From the NCBI RefSeq assembly GCF_002250505.1, contig NZ_NJGY01000003.1, positions 692,660 to 756,659 on the forward strand: a DNA stretch of 64,000 nt, written 5' to 3'. Numbering within the stretch: the first letter of the stretch is position 1; each line of letters starts with the position of its first letter. The translations under genes were made by a program, and so were the position numbers. Origin of the DNA: Janthinobacterium sp. PC23-8. GTDB taxonomy: Bacteria > Pseudomonadota > Gammaproteobacteria > Burkholderiales > Burkholderiaceae_D. The notes below the pieces were generated by a model that saw only the letters and a program-made list of their open reading frames with translations, made no database searches and was not told the DNA's origin. Shown here piece by piece: positions 17,743 through 27,708 of the stretch.

Positions 17743-19122
17743 ATGGACGACAAACAAGCAATTTACTGGCATCAAGGCATGTTCATGCAGCCTCAGCATT
17801 TTCAGATAGCTGACTTGCATGGGCAATTTCGCAACAAGCCTTTGATGGAGGCCGGCTTGCCGCATTTCTGGGGCGTCGGCGCGCTGAGCTTGTCGGCGGC
17901 GGCGGTTGCCAACCGCACGATAGAAATTGAGCAGGCACAACTGCTTTTTGGCGAGCGCAGCTATATAGAATATCCCGGCAATGCCGCGATCGCGCCGCGT
18001 TCTTTCGACAGCAGCTGGGTGGAAGGCGACAAGCCGTTTACCGTTTATCTGGGGCTCAAAAAACTGAGCGCGCAAGAACCCAATGCCACGCTGGCGGCCT
18101 CACTGCACGAAGCGGCCGGCGCCACGACTCGCTATGCCTCGCTGGACAACCCGCCCGAGGTGCAGGACTTGTATTCGGACGGGCCCGTGGCGCAAGTGCG
18201 TACCTTGCTGCATGTGCTCAAGGTGTTTTTTGAAAGCGAAGTGGCGCAATTGGGCGGCTATGATCTGATTCCCGTTGCGCGCCTGGTGCGCGAGGGCGAC
18301 AGTATTCGCCTGGACGACAAGTTCATTCCGCCTTGCTATGCAATGAGCGGCTCGCCGGTCTTGCTGCGGGTGGTCAAGGATGTGCGCGACGAGCTGGCCG
18401 GCAGGGCACGTCAATTGCAGGAATACAAGAGTCCGGGAGAATTGCAGAAAGCTGAATTCGACGCCAGCTACATCGTGTTCCTGCTGGCTTTGAGCGCACT
18501 GAACCGGGCCAGTCCTTATCTCTATCATCTGACCGAGACGCCGCAGGTGCATCCCTGGCTCGCGTATGGCGCCTTGCGCCAGCTGGTGGGCGAGTTGAGT
18601 TCGTTTTCCGAGCGCTTCAACATGTTGGGCGAAGCGGCCGATGGCAAGCCCGGTCTGCCGCCTTACGATCATGTCGATCTCCATCATTGCTTCGCGCGCG
18701 CCCATGCGTTGATCAGCAGTCTGCTCAACGACATTACGGTCGGGCCGGAATTTCTGGCGGTCCTGCAATACCAGGATGGTCAACATGTCTGCGCCTTACC
18801 GCACAATTTCTTCGATCGCCGCAATCGCTTCTATCTGGTGGTGCGCAGCGAGCACGATCCGGTCGATACGCTGTTGCGCGACGCCCGTCTGGCCACCGGC
18901 GAGGACATCCCCGGGCTCATCGCCCATGCGCTGCCGGGGCTGGAACTGATCCACATGGCGACGGCGCCGCAGGGCTTGCCGCGGCGCGCCCATTCCTATT
19001 ATTTCCGTATCGAGCAGGTGAGCCAGCTGTGGTATGCGGTGGAGCGCCAGGGCAGTATCGCGCTGCAATGGCCCGATGCGCCGGCAGACATGAAGGCCGA
19101 AATTGTGGTGCTCAGAAAGTAA
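17743..19122 (+). CDS. tssK: T6SS baseplate-membrane linker TssK (VasE/ImpJ)
   Basis: The 459-aa protein begins with the TssK signature YWHQGMFMQPQHFQ and has full family length. TssK trimers link the baseplate (TssFG) to the membrane complex (TssL/TssM cytoplasmic parts). It lies 15 nt after tssJ and 6 nt before tssL in the usual J-K-L-M order. No anomaly is seen. Confidence 0.96.
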   Translation: MDDKQAIYWHQGMFMQPQHFQIADLHGQFRNKPLMEAGLPHFWGVGALSLSAAAVANRTIEIEQAQLLFGERSYIEYPGNAAIAPRSFDSSWVEGDKPFTVYLGLKKLSAQEPNATLAASLHEAAGATTRYASLDNPPEVQDLYSDGPVAQVRTLLHVLKVFFESEVAQLGGYDLIPVARLVREGDSIRLDDKFIPPCYAMSGSPVLLRVVKDVRDELAGRARQLQEYKSPGELQKAEFDASYIVFLLALSALNRASPYLYHLTETPQVHPWLAYGALRQLVGELSSFSERFNMLGEAADGKPGLPPYDHVDLHHCFARAHALISSLLNDITVGPEFLAVLQYQDGQHVCALPHNFFDRRNRFYLVVRSEHDPVDTLLRDARLATGEDIPGLIAHALPGLELIHMATAPQGLPRRAHSYYFRIEQVSQLWYAVERQGSIALQWPDAPADMKAEIVVLRK

Positions 19123-19128
19123 GTTGCT

Positions 19129-19809
19129 ATGAAACTTGTCGATTGCTTTATTCCCTTGCTGACCCGGATTCGTCAGTTCCAGCGCCAGCCGGCCACGGAC
19201 GTGCTGGTGTTGTCGGCGCAGCTGGACGCGGCCATCGCCGAGGCGCGCAGCGCTGCGCACGATGCCGGCCATCTTGACGATGATACCGAAACCGCCTTGT
19301 TTGCCGTGGCCGCCTGGGCCGATGAGGCGATTCTGGCTGCCGACTGGCCCGGCAACACCGAATGGCAGCGCCATTTGCTGCAACGGCGCTACTTCGACGT
19401 GAGCAATGCCGGGGTGGCGTTTTATAGCCGGCTGGAAGTGTTGCGCAATAACCAGCTGGGTGTGCGCGAAGTGTATTTTCTCTGCCTGGGACTGGGTTTT
19501 TCCGGCCGCTACGGGTATGACCGCAACCAGAAGGCGCTGGCCGATATCCGCCGCACCAGCCTGGAATTGCTGTTGCAGGGTGAGGATGGTTTGCCGGGCG
19601 CCGCCGGCAAGTTGCTGTTTCCTGACGGCTACGGCACGGCACCCGCAGCCGATGTACGCCACACGCGAGGCCAGCGCCGCTGGCCGATCTCCGCACTGAC
19701 ATTGAAAGCCTTGCTCATTCCGCTAGCGGCGCTGCTGGCGCTGTGTTGTGTCTATTACATCATCATCTGGCAATCGGTCGAGGCCTTGCTGGCACAGATA
19801 AAACTATGA
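19129..19809 (+). CDS. tssL: T6SS membrane protein TssL (DotU/IcmH)
   Basis: This 226-aa DotU-family protein has the cytoplasmic motif FAVAAWADEAILAADWPGN and LEVLRNNQLGVREVYFLCLGLGFSGRY. It ends with one C-terminal transmembrane helix (residues ~193-214, LLIPLAALLALCCVYYIIIW), the tail-anchored topology of the family. There is no peptidoglycan-binding extension, so anchoring to the wall must come from elsewhere. Its stop overlaps the tssM start (ATGA), indicating coupled translation of two proteins that form one complex. Confidence 0.96.
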   Translation: MKLVDCFIPLLTRIRQFQRQPATDVLVLSAQLDAAIAEARSAAHDAGHLDDDTETALFAVAAWADEAILAADWPGNTEWQRHLLQRRYFDVSNAGVAFYSRLEVLRNNQLGVREVYFLCLGLGFSGRYGYDRNQKALADIRRTSLELLLQGEDGLPGAAGKLLFPDGYGTAPAADVRHTRGQRRWPISALTLKALLIPLAALLALCCVYYIIIWQSVEALLAQIKL

Positions 19810-22800
19810 AGACTTTTGGAAAATTTCTCTTGCTCGTTCTATTGCTGGGCCTGCTCGGGCTGTCGTGCTGGGGCCTTGCGCTGTATATGGCGTGGCCGCT
19901 GTGGGTAGCGGTGGCCATGTTTTGCGGCATGCTTGGCTTGTATTTCCTGCTCAAGCTCATGCGGCGCTGCTGGATCGTCATGCGCTCGCGCAGCAAGCTG
20001 GCACAGCAAAGCCGGGCCTTGCACAGCCATAGTCCGGCCTCGCCGGAATCGCTGTTGCGTGGCAAATGGAAAGCCGCCGTGGCGACCTTGCGCGGTTCCA
20101 GTCTCAGGCAGCGCGGCAATGCCTTGTATGTCCTGCCATGGTTCATGGTGATCGGCAAATCCGGCACCGGCAAAACCACGGCACTGACACGGGCACGGCT
20201 GTCCTCGCCGATCCAAAAGCTCAGCCAGCGCGCAGTGGTGCAGCAGACGGAAAACTGCGATTGGTGGTACTTCGACCAGGCGGTGGTCATCGACAGCGCC
20301 GGCCGCTATGTCGATGCCCAGGATGCCGAGAGCGACCGCCGCGAATGGGAACTTGGACTCGATCTGCTGGCGCGTTACCGTCCGCGCGAAGGTCTGGATG
20401 GCCTGGTGCTGGCCATCAGCACCGAGAGACTCCATACGCTGGACAAAGACAGTCTGGTCGAAGAAGGACGGGTGGTGCGTGCGCGCATCGAGCAGTTGAT
20501 ACAGATGTTCGGCAAGCGGTTTCCCGTCTATGTACTGGTGACCAAGTGCGACCAGTTGTACGGTCTGGAACAATGGGCGCTGCAATTGCCGGAGCAGGCG
20601 CTGGAACAGGCGATGGGATATCTGTCGGATGACGGCAGCCAAAGCGAAGCCGCTTTCCTCGACAGTGCATTCGGCAGCATAGGCGAACGCCTGCGGCAAC
20701 TGCGCATCGCCCTGGTCGGACGCGCTGGCGTGACAGCCAGCCCTGCCGAATCGGTCGTGGACCCATCATTGTTGTTGTTTCCTGCAGAATTGCAGAATCT
20801 GCAACCGCGTCTGGAAATGTTTGTTCATGCTTGCCTGGCTGATAATCCTTACCTCGAGCGGCCTTTTCTGCGCGGCCTGTTTTTCAGCAGTGGCATGCAG
20901 CAGGGCGGGGCGGTGTCAAGTGTGATGGGGGCCCAGTTGCCACCGGTGCCGGCGCATCCCGGGTCCCATGCAGGACTGTTCCTGCATGATTTCTTCGGCA
21001 GCATTCTGCCGCAGGACCGTCATGTGTCGCGGCCGGTGGCGGTGCTCAATCGCTGGCGCAAGCTAACCCGGAACATCGGCGTGGCGGCCTGGTTACTGAT
21101 CAGTATTGCCCTTGCCATCCTGCTCAGTCTTTCCTTCATTGGCAACCTGCAAACGCTGACGCTGGTACGCGAACAACACCCCTTTCATCCGCCACTGCGC
21201 GGTGTCATTGCGACCGATGTAGCGATGCTGGCCGAGGTCAACGATCTCCTGCTGGTGATCGAACAAAGGAATGCCAGCTGGCAGAACAGATGGATGGTGG
21301 CAGCGACCAATATCGGCGAGCTCGACAGCCGGCTCAAGCAGAGCTTTGTGAACGATTTTCGCCAATACATCCTGCCGTCGGCGCTGCAAGACAGGCCGCA
21401 GGATTTTACCCGCCTGGAACCGGACGACCATGGGCAGCAATTGCCCGGCATGATACGCAATCTGGTACGCGGCATCAACCTGATGCAAGCACGCGAGCAC
21501 GGTGCAGACCGTCATGCCTTGCAGAAAATGCCGTCGCCGCTGCATATCGGCCGTGCAAGTGTGCAGTTCGATTTGCAATTGCAGCAGTTGCTGCTGTCCT
21601 ATCTGGCATGGATGCCGGCTCGCGATCCCTTCCTCAATGAACGGACCGTGGCCGACCAGGCTCTGCTTGAGCGCGTCGCCTACGTTGATCCGCAGATGCG
21701 CTGGCTGATCGCACTGGTACAGGCCGATGGCATCAACGGCAGGGTCAATGCGGCTGATTTCTGGAGCGGAAGCAGGGCGGCAGAGACGAACAATAGCGAT
21801 TCGGTGCCGGCGAGCTATACCCACGCCGGTCAGTTGCAGATCGCCGCTTTCCTGGACGAGATGCAGGCGGCGGTTGCTGACGCACCAGCGTTCCTTGTGC
21901 GGCGCGCAGCCTTCGAAGCCTGGTATCGCGATCAACGCATGCTGGCCTGGCAGAAATTCATCGTCAATTTCGCCTCCGCTGAAAGCTCCTTGCGGGGAGA
22001 AGTCGAATGGCGCAGCGCCCTGGGTGGCATTGTCGGTTCGCAAAGTCCGTATTACCGCGTGATTGACCGTCTCAACGCCGAGTTCCGTACGGAGGCGGAC
22101 AAGGATTTGCCTGGCTGGCTGCTGCTGGCGCGGCAGTTCCAGCAATTGCGTGAACAGTCTGCCCGTGCCAGCGTAGGCGGTGCCACCGTCAAGGTGCTCG
22201 ATGCGATCAACACGGTCGGCGGCAATGCCGTCGCGCAAACGCTGGCCAGCGGCCCGGCCAGCGGCACAAGCATCGTACGCGGCAACCTGTCGGCGGTCGA
22301 TACTTTGGCCAGGTACCAGAATGAAATCAACCGGATGGCGGCCACTGCGGTCAGCGGTACGGCCCAGGCTTATCAACTGGCAGCCGAGTTCCATCAGTTT
22401 GGCAACGATCCGGCGGCAGCCTATATTGCCACCGGCACCCTGGTGCAGTTGAAACAACTGATCGGCCACCAGGATGCCGACGCCGATGCGGTGTGGAAGC
22501 TCATCGAAGGGCCGCTCAATTTCACCTTGTCTTATATCGAACAACAGGCTTCCTGCGAATTGCAGAAGAACTGGCAGGCACAGGTGCAGTGGCCCTTGCA
22601 GACGGTACCAGACAAGGCGGCGATGATTGATCAGCTATATGGCGCCAAGGGCTCGGTATGGGCGTTTGCAGACGGTATTGGCAAGCCTTTCCTGACGCGT
22701 GACGCGCATCGCTTCCGGGTGGTCGAAACCTCGGGCCACAGCGTGCCGTTTACGGCGGCCTTCCTGCCCATGCTCAATACGGCAGTCGACAAGCGGGTGA

Positions 22801-23687
22801 CGCAATTGGTCACGCAGCAGAATCAGGACGCCGACAAACAGGCCCTGCAAGTGCAGCAGCAGCAACAGCAATTGCAGGAGCAGCAACGGCAATTGCAAGT
22901 GCAGCAAACACAGGCGCAGTTGGAAAGTAGCCTCGCGGAGCTGCAAAAAAAATCTGCGGCGCTCAAGGCCCTGGTCACGCAACTGAGCATCACGGCGCAA
23001 CCGACCGGCGTCAATGGGGGCGCCAGAGCCAAGCCGTTTGAAACAGTACTCAGCATCCAGTGCGCGGCCGGGGCACAGCAATTGAAGAACTATAACTTCC
23101 CCGTCAGCGCCAGCTTTCCCTGGACCGTGGGGCAGTGTGGTGATGTCAATCTGCAGATCAAGATCGGTGCACTGGTCGTCAGTAAAAAGTATGCAGGCAC
23201 GATGGGCCTGCCTGACTTTCTGCGTGACTTTCATACCGGAACACGGCAATTCGATGCCAGTCAGTTCCCGTCGGCCAAAGAAGGCCTGGAGGCATTGGGC
23301 GTGAAGCAATTGCTATTGCGTTACAACTTCCAAGGCCAGGACGCCATCCTGCAACAGGTGCAGCAGCTTGAGAGCATCGACAAACAGCAAAAGGAACTCG
23401 AGCGTGCCTTGCAAACGCTAAAACAGAGCCAGTCCCGCCAGGCCCAGGACAGCATCGCGCAAAAACTGGCGGCACAGATACCGTACAGCTCCGGCTCGCC
23501 ACCTTCGACCGAACTGTTCTTGCCGCCGCAGATTGGTGTCTGCTGGGGGCAGGATGCGCTCAAGGACCGTTCGCAGAACATGCAGGCGATCATCAATACG
23601 CTGGTAGATAAAGAGGTCGCATCAGACGGTGCCATTGCCGGCAGCGCAGTGTCGACGCCTGTTCATAAAAACCGCCAACGTGACTGA
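19806..23687 (+). CDS. tssM: T6SS inner-membrane protein TssM (IcmF)
   Basis: TssM spans the envelope and binds TssL and TssJ. The 1293-aa protein has two N-terminal membrane helices (residues ~7-50), a cytoplasmic NTPase-like domain with Walker A GKSGTGKT at 117-124, a third helix near 424-446 and a long periplasmic region. The C-terminal part contains two Gln-rich coiled-coil stretches (about 1005-1065 and 1178-1225) separated by the conserved SFPWTVGQCGD segment. The ATG at 19806 overlaps the tssL stop; an upstream ATG in the same frame lies deep inside tssL and is not credible. The protein is longer than typical TssM (about 1100-1200 aa). Confidence 0.95.
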   Translation: MKTFGKFLLLVLLLGLLGLSCWGLALYMAWPLWVAVAMFCGMLGLYFLLKLMRRCWIVMRSRSKLAQQSRALHSHSPASPESLLRGKWKAAVATLRGSSLRQRGNALYVLPWFMVIGKSGTGKTTALTRARLSSPIQKLSQRAVVQQTENCDWWYFDQAVVIDSAGRYVDAQDAESDRREWELGLDLLARYRPREGLDGLVLAISTERLHTLDKDSLVEEGRVVRARIEQLIQMFGKRFPVYVLVTKCDQLYGLEQWALQLPEQALEQAMGYLSDDGSQSEAAFLDSAFGSIGERLRQLRIALVGRAGVTASPAESVVDPSLLLFPAELQNLQPRLEMFVHACLADNPYLERPFLRGLFFSSGMQQGGAVSSVMGAQLPPVPAHPGSHAGLFLHDFFGSILPQDRHVSRPVAVLNRWRKLTRNIGVAAWLLISIALAILLSLSFIGNLQTLTLVREQHPFHPPLRGVIATDVAMLAEVNDLLLVIEQRNASWQNRWMVAATNIGELDSRLKQSFVNDFRQYILPSALQDRPQDFTRLEPDDHGQQLPGMIRNLVRGINLMQAREHGADRHALQKMPSPLHIGRASVQFDLQLQQLLLSYLAWMPARDPFLNERTVADQALLERVAYVDPQMRWLIALVQADGINGRVNAADFWSGSRAAETNNSDSVPASYTHAGQLQIAAFLDEMQAAVADAPAFLVRRAAFEAWYRDQRMLAWQKFIVNFASAESSLRGEVEWRSALGGIVGSQSPYYRVIDRLNAEFRTEADKDLPGWLLLARQFQQLREQSARASVGGATVKVLDAINTVGGNAVAQTLASGPASGTSIVRGNLSAVDTLARYQNEINRMAATAVSGTAQAYQLAAEFHQFGNDPAAAYIATGTLVQLKQLIGHQDADADAVWKLIEGPLNFTLSYIEQQASCELQKNWQAQVQWPLQTVPDKAAMIDQLYGAKGSVWAFADGIGKPFLTRDAHRFRVVETSGHSVPFTAAFLPMLNTAVDKRVTQLVTQQNQDADKQALQVQQQQQQLQEQQRQLQVQQTQAQLESSLAELQKKSAALKALVTQLSITAQPTGVNGGARAKPFETVLSIQCAAGAQQLKNYNFPVSASFPWTVGQCGDVNLQIKIGALVVSKKYAGTMGLPDFLRDFHTGTRQFDASQFPSAKEGLEALGVKQLLLRYNFQGQDAILQQVQQLESIDKQQKELERALQTLKQSQSRQAQDSIAQKLAAQIPYSSGSPPSTELFLPPQIGVCWGQDALKDRSQNMQAIINTLVDKEVASDGAIAGSAVSTPVHKNRQRD

Positions 23688-23705
23688 AGATTGAAGAAAA
23701 AAAGC

Positions 23706-25250
23706 ATGGATATTTCTCACTACGCCGCACTTGGCAAGCAGCCCGTCAGCACGGAACAACCGAGTGGCGCGGATGTCCGCGAAGACGATGAGTTCGACCG
23801 CTTGCAAAACGAGATCGCCAAGATGTCGAATCCGGCCGCCACCGACAGTGTGGACTGGGAGCAAGTGGTGCGGCTGGCGGCTTCGCTCACGGCAAGCAAG
23901 GGCAAGGATTTGCTGGTCGGCTGCTATCTTGCAGGCGGGCTGTTGCAAACGAGTGGCTTGCCAGGCTTGCTCGTGGGAATAAGCTTGCTTGACGACATGA
24001 CTGCGCTGTACTGGAAAACGCTTTATCCGCCGCCAGCGCGGGCCCGGGCCCGCCGCAACGCGGTGCAATGGTTGCTGGAGCGGATCAAGGTGCACGGCGA
24101 CGAAAGTGACTGGTCGAGCTTGCCCCCACAATCACCGGAACTGATCGCAGAACTGCAGACGCGTCTCAAGTCACTCGATACGTTGCTGGCCGAGAAAGAT
24201 CCGGAGGCACCATCGCTGCGCGGCGTGCTCTCTCAATTGACTACCGTCGCGGTGCAGGAAGTCGTGGCACCACCTGTTGCCGGGGCTGCAGATGAACCTG
24301 CGTCAGACTTGGCCCATGCATCTGAACATAGCGTAGCGCCGGCGGGGCTGTCCAATGTGGCCATCGATTCCATCGATGCGGCCCAGCAGGCCGGTGCTGA
24401 CGCACTGCAAAGATTGGCGGACATGGCGACCTATATGGGCGAAGCCGATCTGGCCGCACCATCTGCCTATCGCTTCAAACGCATGGCGGCGTGGGGCGGC
24501 ATCGAACAATTGCCGGCCGAGCAGGGCGGCGCAACGATGCTGGCAGGACCGATTCCTCAGTTGCAGCAGGCGCTCAACAGTTTGCTCACTCTTCAGGCTG
24601 ATGCTGACTTGCTGCGCTTTACCGAGGCGCAGCTGGAGAATTATCCATTCTGGCTGGACCTCAACTGCATCGCCGCCCAGGCGCTCGAGCGGATGGGTGA
24701 ACTGTATGCCCCGGCCCGGCGTGAAGTGAGCGGCGCCACGAGCTGGCTGCTGACGCGTTTCCCCCGTATCTCCCAGCTTGCTTTTGCCGGCGGCATGCCG
24801 ATGGCCAATGGTGCCACCTTGCAATGGATAGATACACTCACTGGCGGCGCCAGCACTGCGGCTCCGGCCAGCGACAATACGGTTGCGTCAATCATCGCCC
24901 AGGCCCGCGCTCAGGCCGCTGGTGGCGAGCTCGCCCTGGCTGTGCGCAGCGTGCAGAAAGCCATAACAGAAAGCGCCACGCCGACCCAGCGACTGCAATT
25001 GCGCATACAGCTTTGCGGCTTATTGCAAGCCGAGCGTCCCGGTGCCCATCTGCAGCCCCTGGCGCTGGCATTGATCGCCGAGATCGACGAGGCCCGTCTG
25101 CCGCAATGGGATCCGGTGTTGACACTGGCCGGTTTGCAAGCCGCCTATATGGTGCTGGCCACCGACGATGACAGAAAAGGGCAGTGCGAGGCCTTGCTGC
25201 AGCGTATTGCCATGCTTGATGCTGGCGCAATGGTGGCCCTGGTGACTTGA
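23706..25250 (+). CDS. tssA: T6SS assembly protein TssA (ImpA N-terminal domain, VasJ-like)
   Basis: The 514-aa product carries the ImpA N-terminal domain (residues ~50-115: WEQVVRLAASLTASKGKDLLVGCYLAGGLL, then LYWKTLYPPPARARARRNAVQWL). TssA proteins cap or guide the growing sheath and tube. The length fits the longer class with a C-terminal VasJ-like domain (LRIQLCGLLQAERPGAHLQPLALAL). The ATG at 23706 is preferred over an in-frame TTG at 23691. It is the last gene of the T6SS run, followed by a strong hairpin. Confidence 0.9.
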   Translation: MDISHYAALGKQPVSTEQPSGADVREDDEFDRLQNEIAKMSNPAATDSVDWEQVVRLAASLTASKGKDLLVGCYLAGGLLQTSGLPGLLVGISLLDDMTALYWKTLYPPPARARARRNAVQWLLERIKVHGDESDWSSLPPQSPELIAELQTRLKSLDTLLAEKDPEAPSLRGVLSQLTTVAVQEVVAPPVAGAADEPASDLAHASEHSVAPAGLSNVAIDSIDAAQQAGADALQRLADMATYMGEADLAAPSAYRFKRMAAWGGIEQLPAEQGGATMLAGPIPQLQQALNSLLTLQADADLLRFTEAQLENYPFWLDLNCIAAQALERMGELYAPARREVSGATSWLLTRFPRISQLAFAGGMPMANGATLQWIDTLTGGASTAAPASDNTVASIIAQARAQAAGGELALAVRSVQKAITESATPTQRLQLRIQLCGLLQAERPGAHLQPLALALIAEIDEARLPQWDPVLTLAGLQAAYMVLATDDDRKGQCEALLQRIAMLDAGAMVALVT

Positions 25251-25383
25251 CCGCCGGATGGTCATGCATCGACCCTGGCCGCGAATGATATGGGAGCTCC
25301 TTCGCAGCTTGCTGCGCTACTGAGCGCCACCACCGACCCTTGTCCCTCGCAGCGGGATCAACACATTACCTCGATGTCTGGTC

Positions 25384-25406
25384 GCAGCCTGAAAAGTTCA
25401 GGCTGC
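25384..25406. terminator. Bidirectional terminator hairpin between tssA and the TonB-dependent receptor
   Basis: A perfect 10-bp stem, GCAGCCTGAA and TTCAGGCTGC with an AAG loop, lies between convergent genes. The following T-tract is weak on the + strand (GTTGT). It probably ends the T6SS operon and the opposing receptor gene. Confidence 0.7.
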
Positions 25407-25416
25407 GTTGTCACGA

Positions 25417-27708
25417 TCAGAACGTTGCCTTGAACTGCACCCCATAGGTGCGCGGCTCGTTGATGATGCCCGTCAGGTTGTCGAAATCGATCGCCCCCAG
25501 CGCCTGGATCCGGTTGGTAATATTGCGACCGTAGGCCGACAGTTCATAACGGTCCCATTTGTAGCCCGCGCGCAGGCCGCCTTCGAGCAACTCCTTGGCC
25601 TTGTATTCCTTCGCTTCATACAGGAAGAAATTGTAGCTGGTGCGGTAGGCCCAGTCGGTGTAGGCGTAGAACTCGCCGTTGGCGACGGGAATGCTGTATT
25701 TCAAGGTGAAGTTGCCCTGCCATTCGGGTGCGCGCGGCAGCGGGTTGCCGTCGATATAGGCGGTACCGCGGAAAGGGCCGACCGGATCGGTGACGGTGCA
25801 GCCGCTGGCCGGGTTGTTCTGTGCATTGCCGCAGCTTTGCACGAACAGGCTCTTGTCCTGGATTTGCGTGTGGTTGTAGCTGCCGCCCAGGGTCATGCTG
25901 AGCGAATCGCTGAGGTTGGCCTGGAAGTCCAGTTCCACGCCGCGGCCGGTGACCTTGTCGGCGTTGATCAGCTGGTTCATGTTGACGGCGCCGCTGCCGG
26001 CGGTCAGCTGCTTGTCTTTCACGCGATATTCGAACACTGCCAGGCTCAGGCGTGCGCGCTTGTCGAACAGATCCTGCTTGATGCCGGCCTCGACCGACAG
26101 CGCTTTTTCGGCGCCGGCAAACGACGGCCGGTCCGCCAGGCCATTCAGGCGGCCCTGCATCGACGGCGCGCGGTAGCCGGTGGCGACGCGGGCATAAGCA
26201 TTGGTCGATGGCGTGAGCACATAGGTGCCGCTCAGGTCCCAGCTGACATTGTGCGAAGTGTCGCTGAGGGGGAAGGGGCCGGCCGTGGTCGCTTCCACGC
26301 GCTTGGCGGAAAAATCCTTTTCATCGCGCGTGTAGCGCACGCCGGCGCGCAGTTTCAAGGCGTCCGACACCGTGTAGTTGAGCGAGCCAAAGGCCGCGTA
26401 GGACTTCGAGCTTTGATTTTGCGTGGCGTAGTTCGGGCTTTGCGGATTGCCAGGCGCCAGGCTGTCAAAGCTGATGCTGTCGATCCGGATGTCTTCCTTG
26501 AAGTAGAACAGGCCGCCTATCCATTGCAGTGGACCCTTCGCACTCGACTCGGCGCGGAACTCCTGCGAGATCTGCTTGTGGTTCGGGATCACGTCGGCTG
26601 TTTCCACCACGAAGGGGATAAAGCCGGGGCCCATCGGCGGCGCGTAGACTGCGCCATAGCCGCCGTCAACGTCGGCGCGGCTGAAGAAATCGAGTTTTTC
26701 GTAGCCGGTGATCGAGTGCAGGGTGACACCGGGCAGGTCCCATTTCAGGCGCATGCTGCCGCCCTTGGTTTTCAGGTGCTGGCGGTTGATGCCGTCGGTC
26801 GGATAGTTGCCGTAGTCAAAGCCGTCGACCAGGTCGTTGCCGCCTTGTTTCAGGATATTGGCGCGGAACAGGGTGGCGGTGCCGTCGAGGTTGCGCGCAT
26901 GCACATTGAACAGGGCGCTGAAGTCGCGCGTGGGCTTGACCAGTACCTGCAGGCGGGCGGCGCTGTCTTCATAGCCTTCGAAGTCGCGCGTGCCGGTCGG
27001 GCGCGGATTATGCACGCGGTCGTCGCGGCGCTGGGTCTGGCCCGAAAAGCGCAGCGCCACCGTATCGCTGACGGGCACGTTGAAGGCGCCTTCCACGTTC
27101 TTGAGGCCATCCTTGCCGAGGCCGCCGCTCAGGTAGCCTTCCGTCTTGAAGACGGGCTTGGCCGAATCGAACTTGATCACGCCGGCTGGCGAATTGCGGC
27201 CGAACAAGGTGCCTTGCGGGCCGCGCAGCACTTCCACCTGGTCGACGTCGAACACGGGAAAGCCCTTCAGCATGGCGTTTTCCATCACCACGTCGTCCAT
27301 CACCAGGCCGACCGGCTGCGAAGCGTTCAGGTCGAAGTCGGTATTGCCCAGGCCACGGATATAGAAGCGCGGAAAGGTGCGGCCGTAGTCGGACTCGACC
27401 GACACGCTGGGCGAACGGCTGTTCAGGAAGCGGATGTCGGCGCCGCCGGCGGTCAGCACGTCGAGCTTGTCGCCTTTCAGGGTGGCGATCGACATCGGCA
27501 CGTCCTTGATGTTTTCCGCGCGGCGCTGGGCGGTGACGATCACGGTTTCGAGCTGGCCGGCGCCGGCAGGGGCGGGCGCAGGGACGGCTGCGGGCGTCTC
27601 GGCGGCCGCTGGCGCCGCTTCCTGGGCCATGGCCTGCAGCGGAAAAGCGGCGGTAATTGCCAGGGCGATCATGGTGCGGCGTACCACGCCTGCGTGCTGT
27701 GTCATCAT
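25417..27708 (-). CDS. TonB-dependent outer-membrane receptor
   Basis: This 763-aa protein has a signal peptide (cleavage likely after ...PLQAMA), an Ala/Pro-rich spacer, a TonB-box-like segment (LETVIVTAQRR), a plug domain (residues ~60-170 with FYIRGLGN and EVLRGPQGTLFGRNS), then a beta-barrel ending in phenylalanine (VQFKATF). Such receptors import siderophores, cobalamin, sugars or other scarce nutrients; the substrate cannot be read from sequence. The start at 27708 has AGGAG seven bases upstream; the open frame extends further upstream but without receptor-like sequence. No TonB/ExbBD or transporter gene is adjacent. Confidence 0.93.
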   Translation of the reverse strand: MMTQHAGVVRRTMIALAITAAFPLQAMAQEAAPAAAETPAAVPAPAPAGAGQLETVIVTAQRRAENIKDVPMSIATLKGDKLDVLTAGGADIRFLNSRSPSVSVESDYGRTFPRFYIRGLGNTDFDLNASQPVGLVMDDVVMENAMLKGFPVFDVDQVEVLRGPQGTLFGRNSPAGVIKFDSAKPVFKTEGYLSGGLGKDGLKNVEGAFNVPVSDTVALRFSGQTQRRDDRVHNPRPTGTRDFEGYEDSAARLQVLVKPTRDFSALFNVHARNLDGTATLFRANILKQGGNDLVDGFDYGNYPTDGINRQHLKTKGGSMRLKWDLPGVTLHSITGYEKLDFFSRADVDGGYGAVYAPPMGPGFIPFVVETADVIPNHKQISQEFRAESSAKGPLQWIGGLFYFKEDIRIDSISFDSLAPGNPQSPNYATQNQSSKSYAAFGSLNYTVSDALKLRAGVRYTRDEKDFSAKRVEATTAGPFPLSDTSHNVSWDLSGTYVLTPSTNAYARVATGYRAPSMQGRLNGLADRPSFAGAEKALSVEAGIKQDLFDKRARLSLAVFEYRVKDKQLTAGSGAVNMNQLINADKVTGRGVELDFQANLSDSLSMTLGGSYNHTQIQDKSLFVQSCGNAQNNPASGCTVTDPVGPFRGTAYIDGNPLPRAPEWQGNFTLKYSIPVANGEFYAYTDWAYRTSYNFFLYEAKEYKAKELLEGGLRAGYKWDRYELSAYGRNITNRIQALGAIDFDNLTGIINEPRTYGVQFKATF

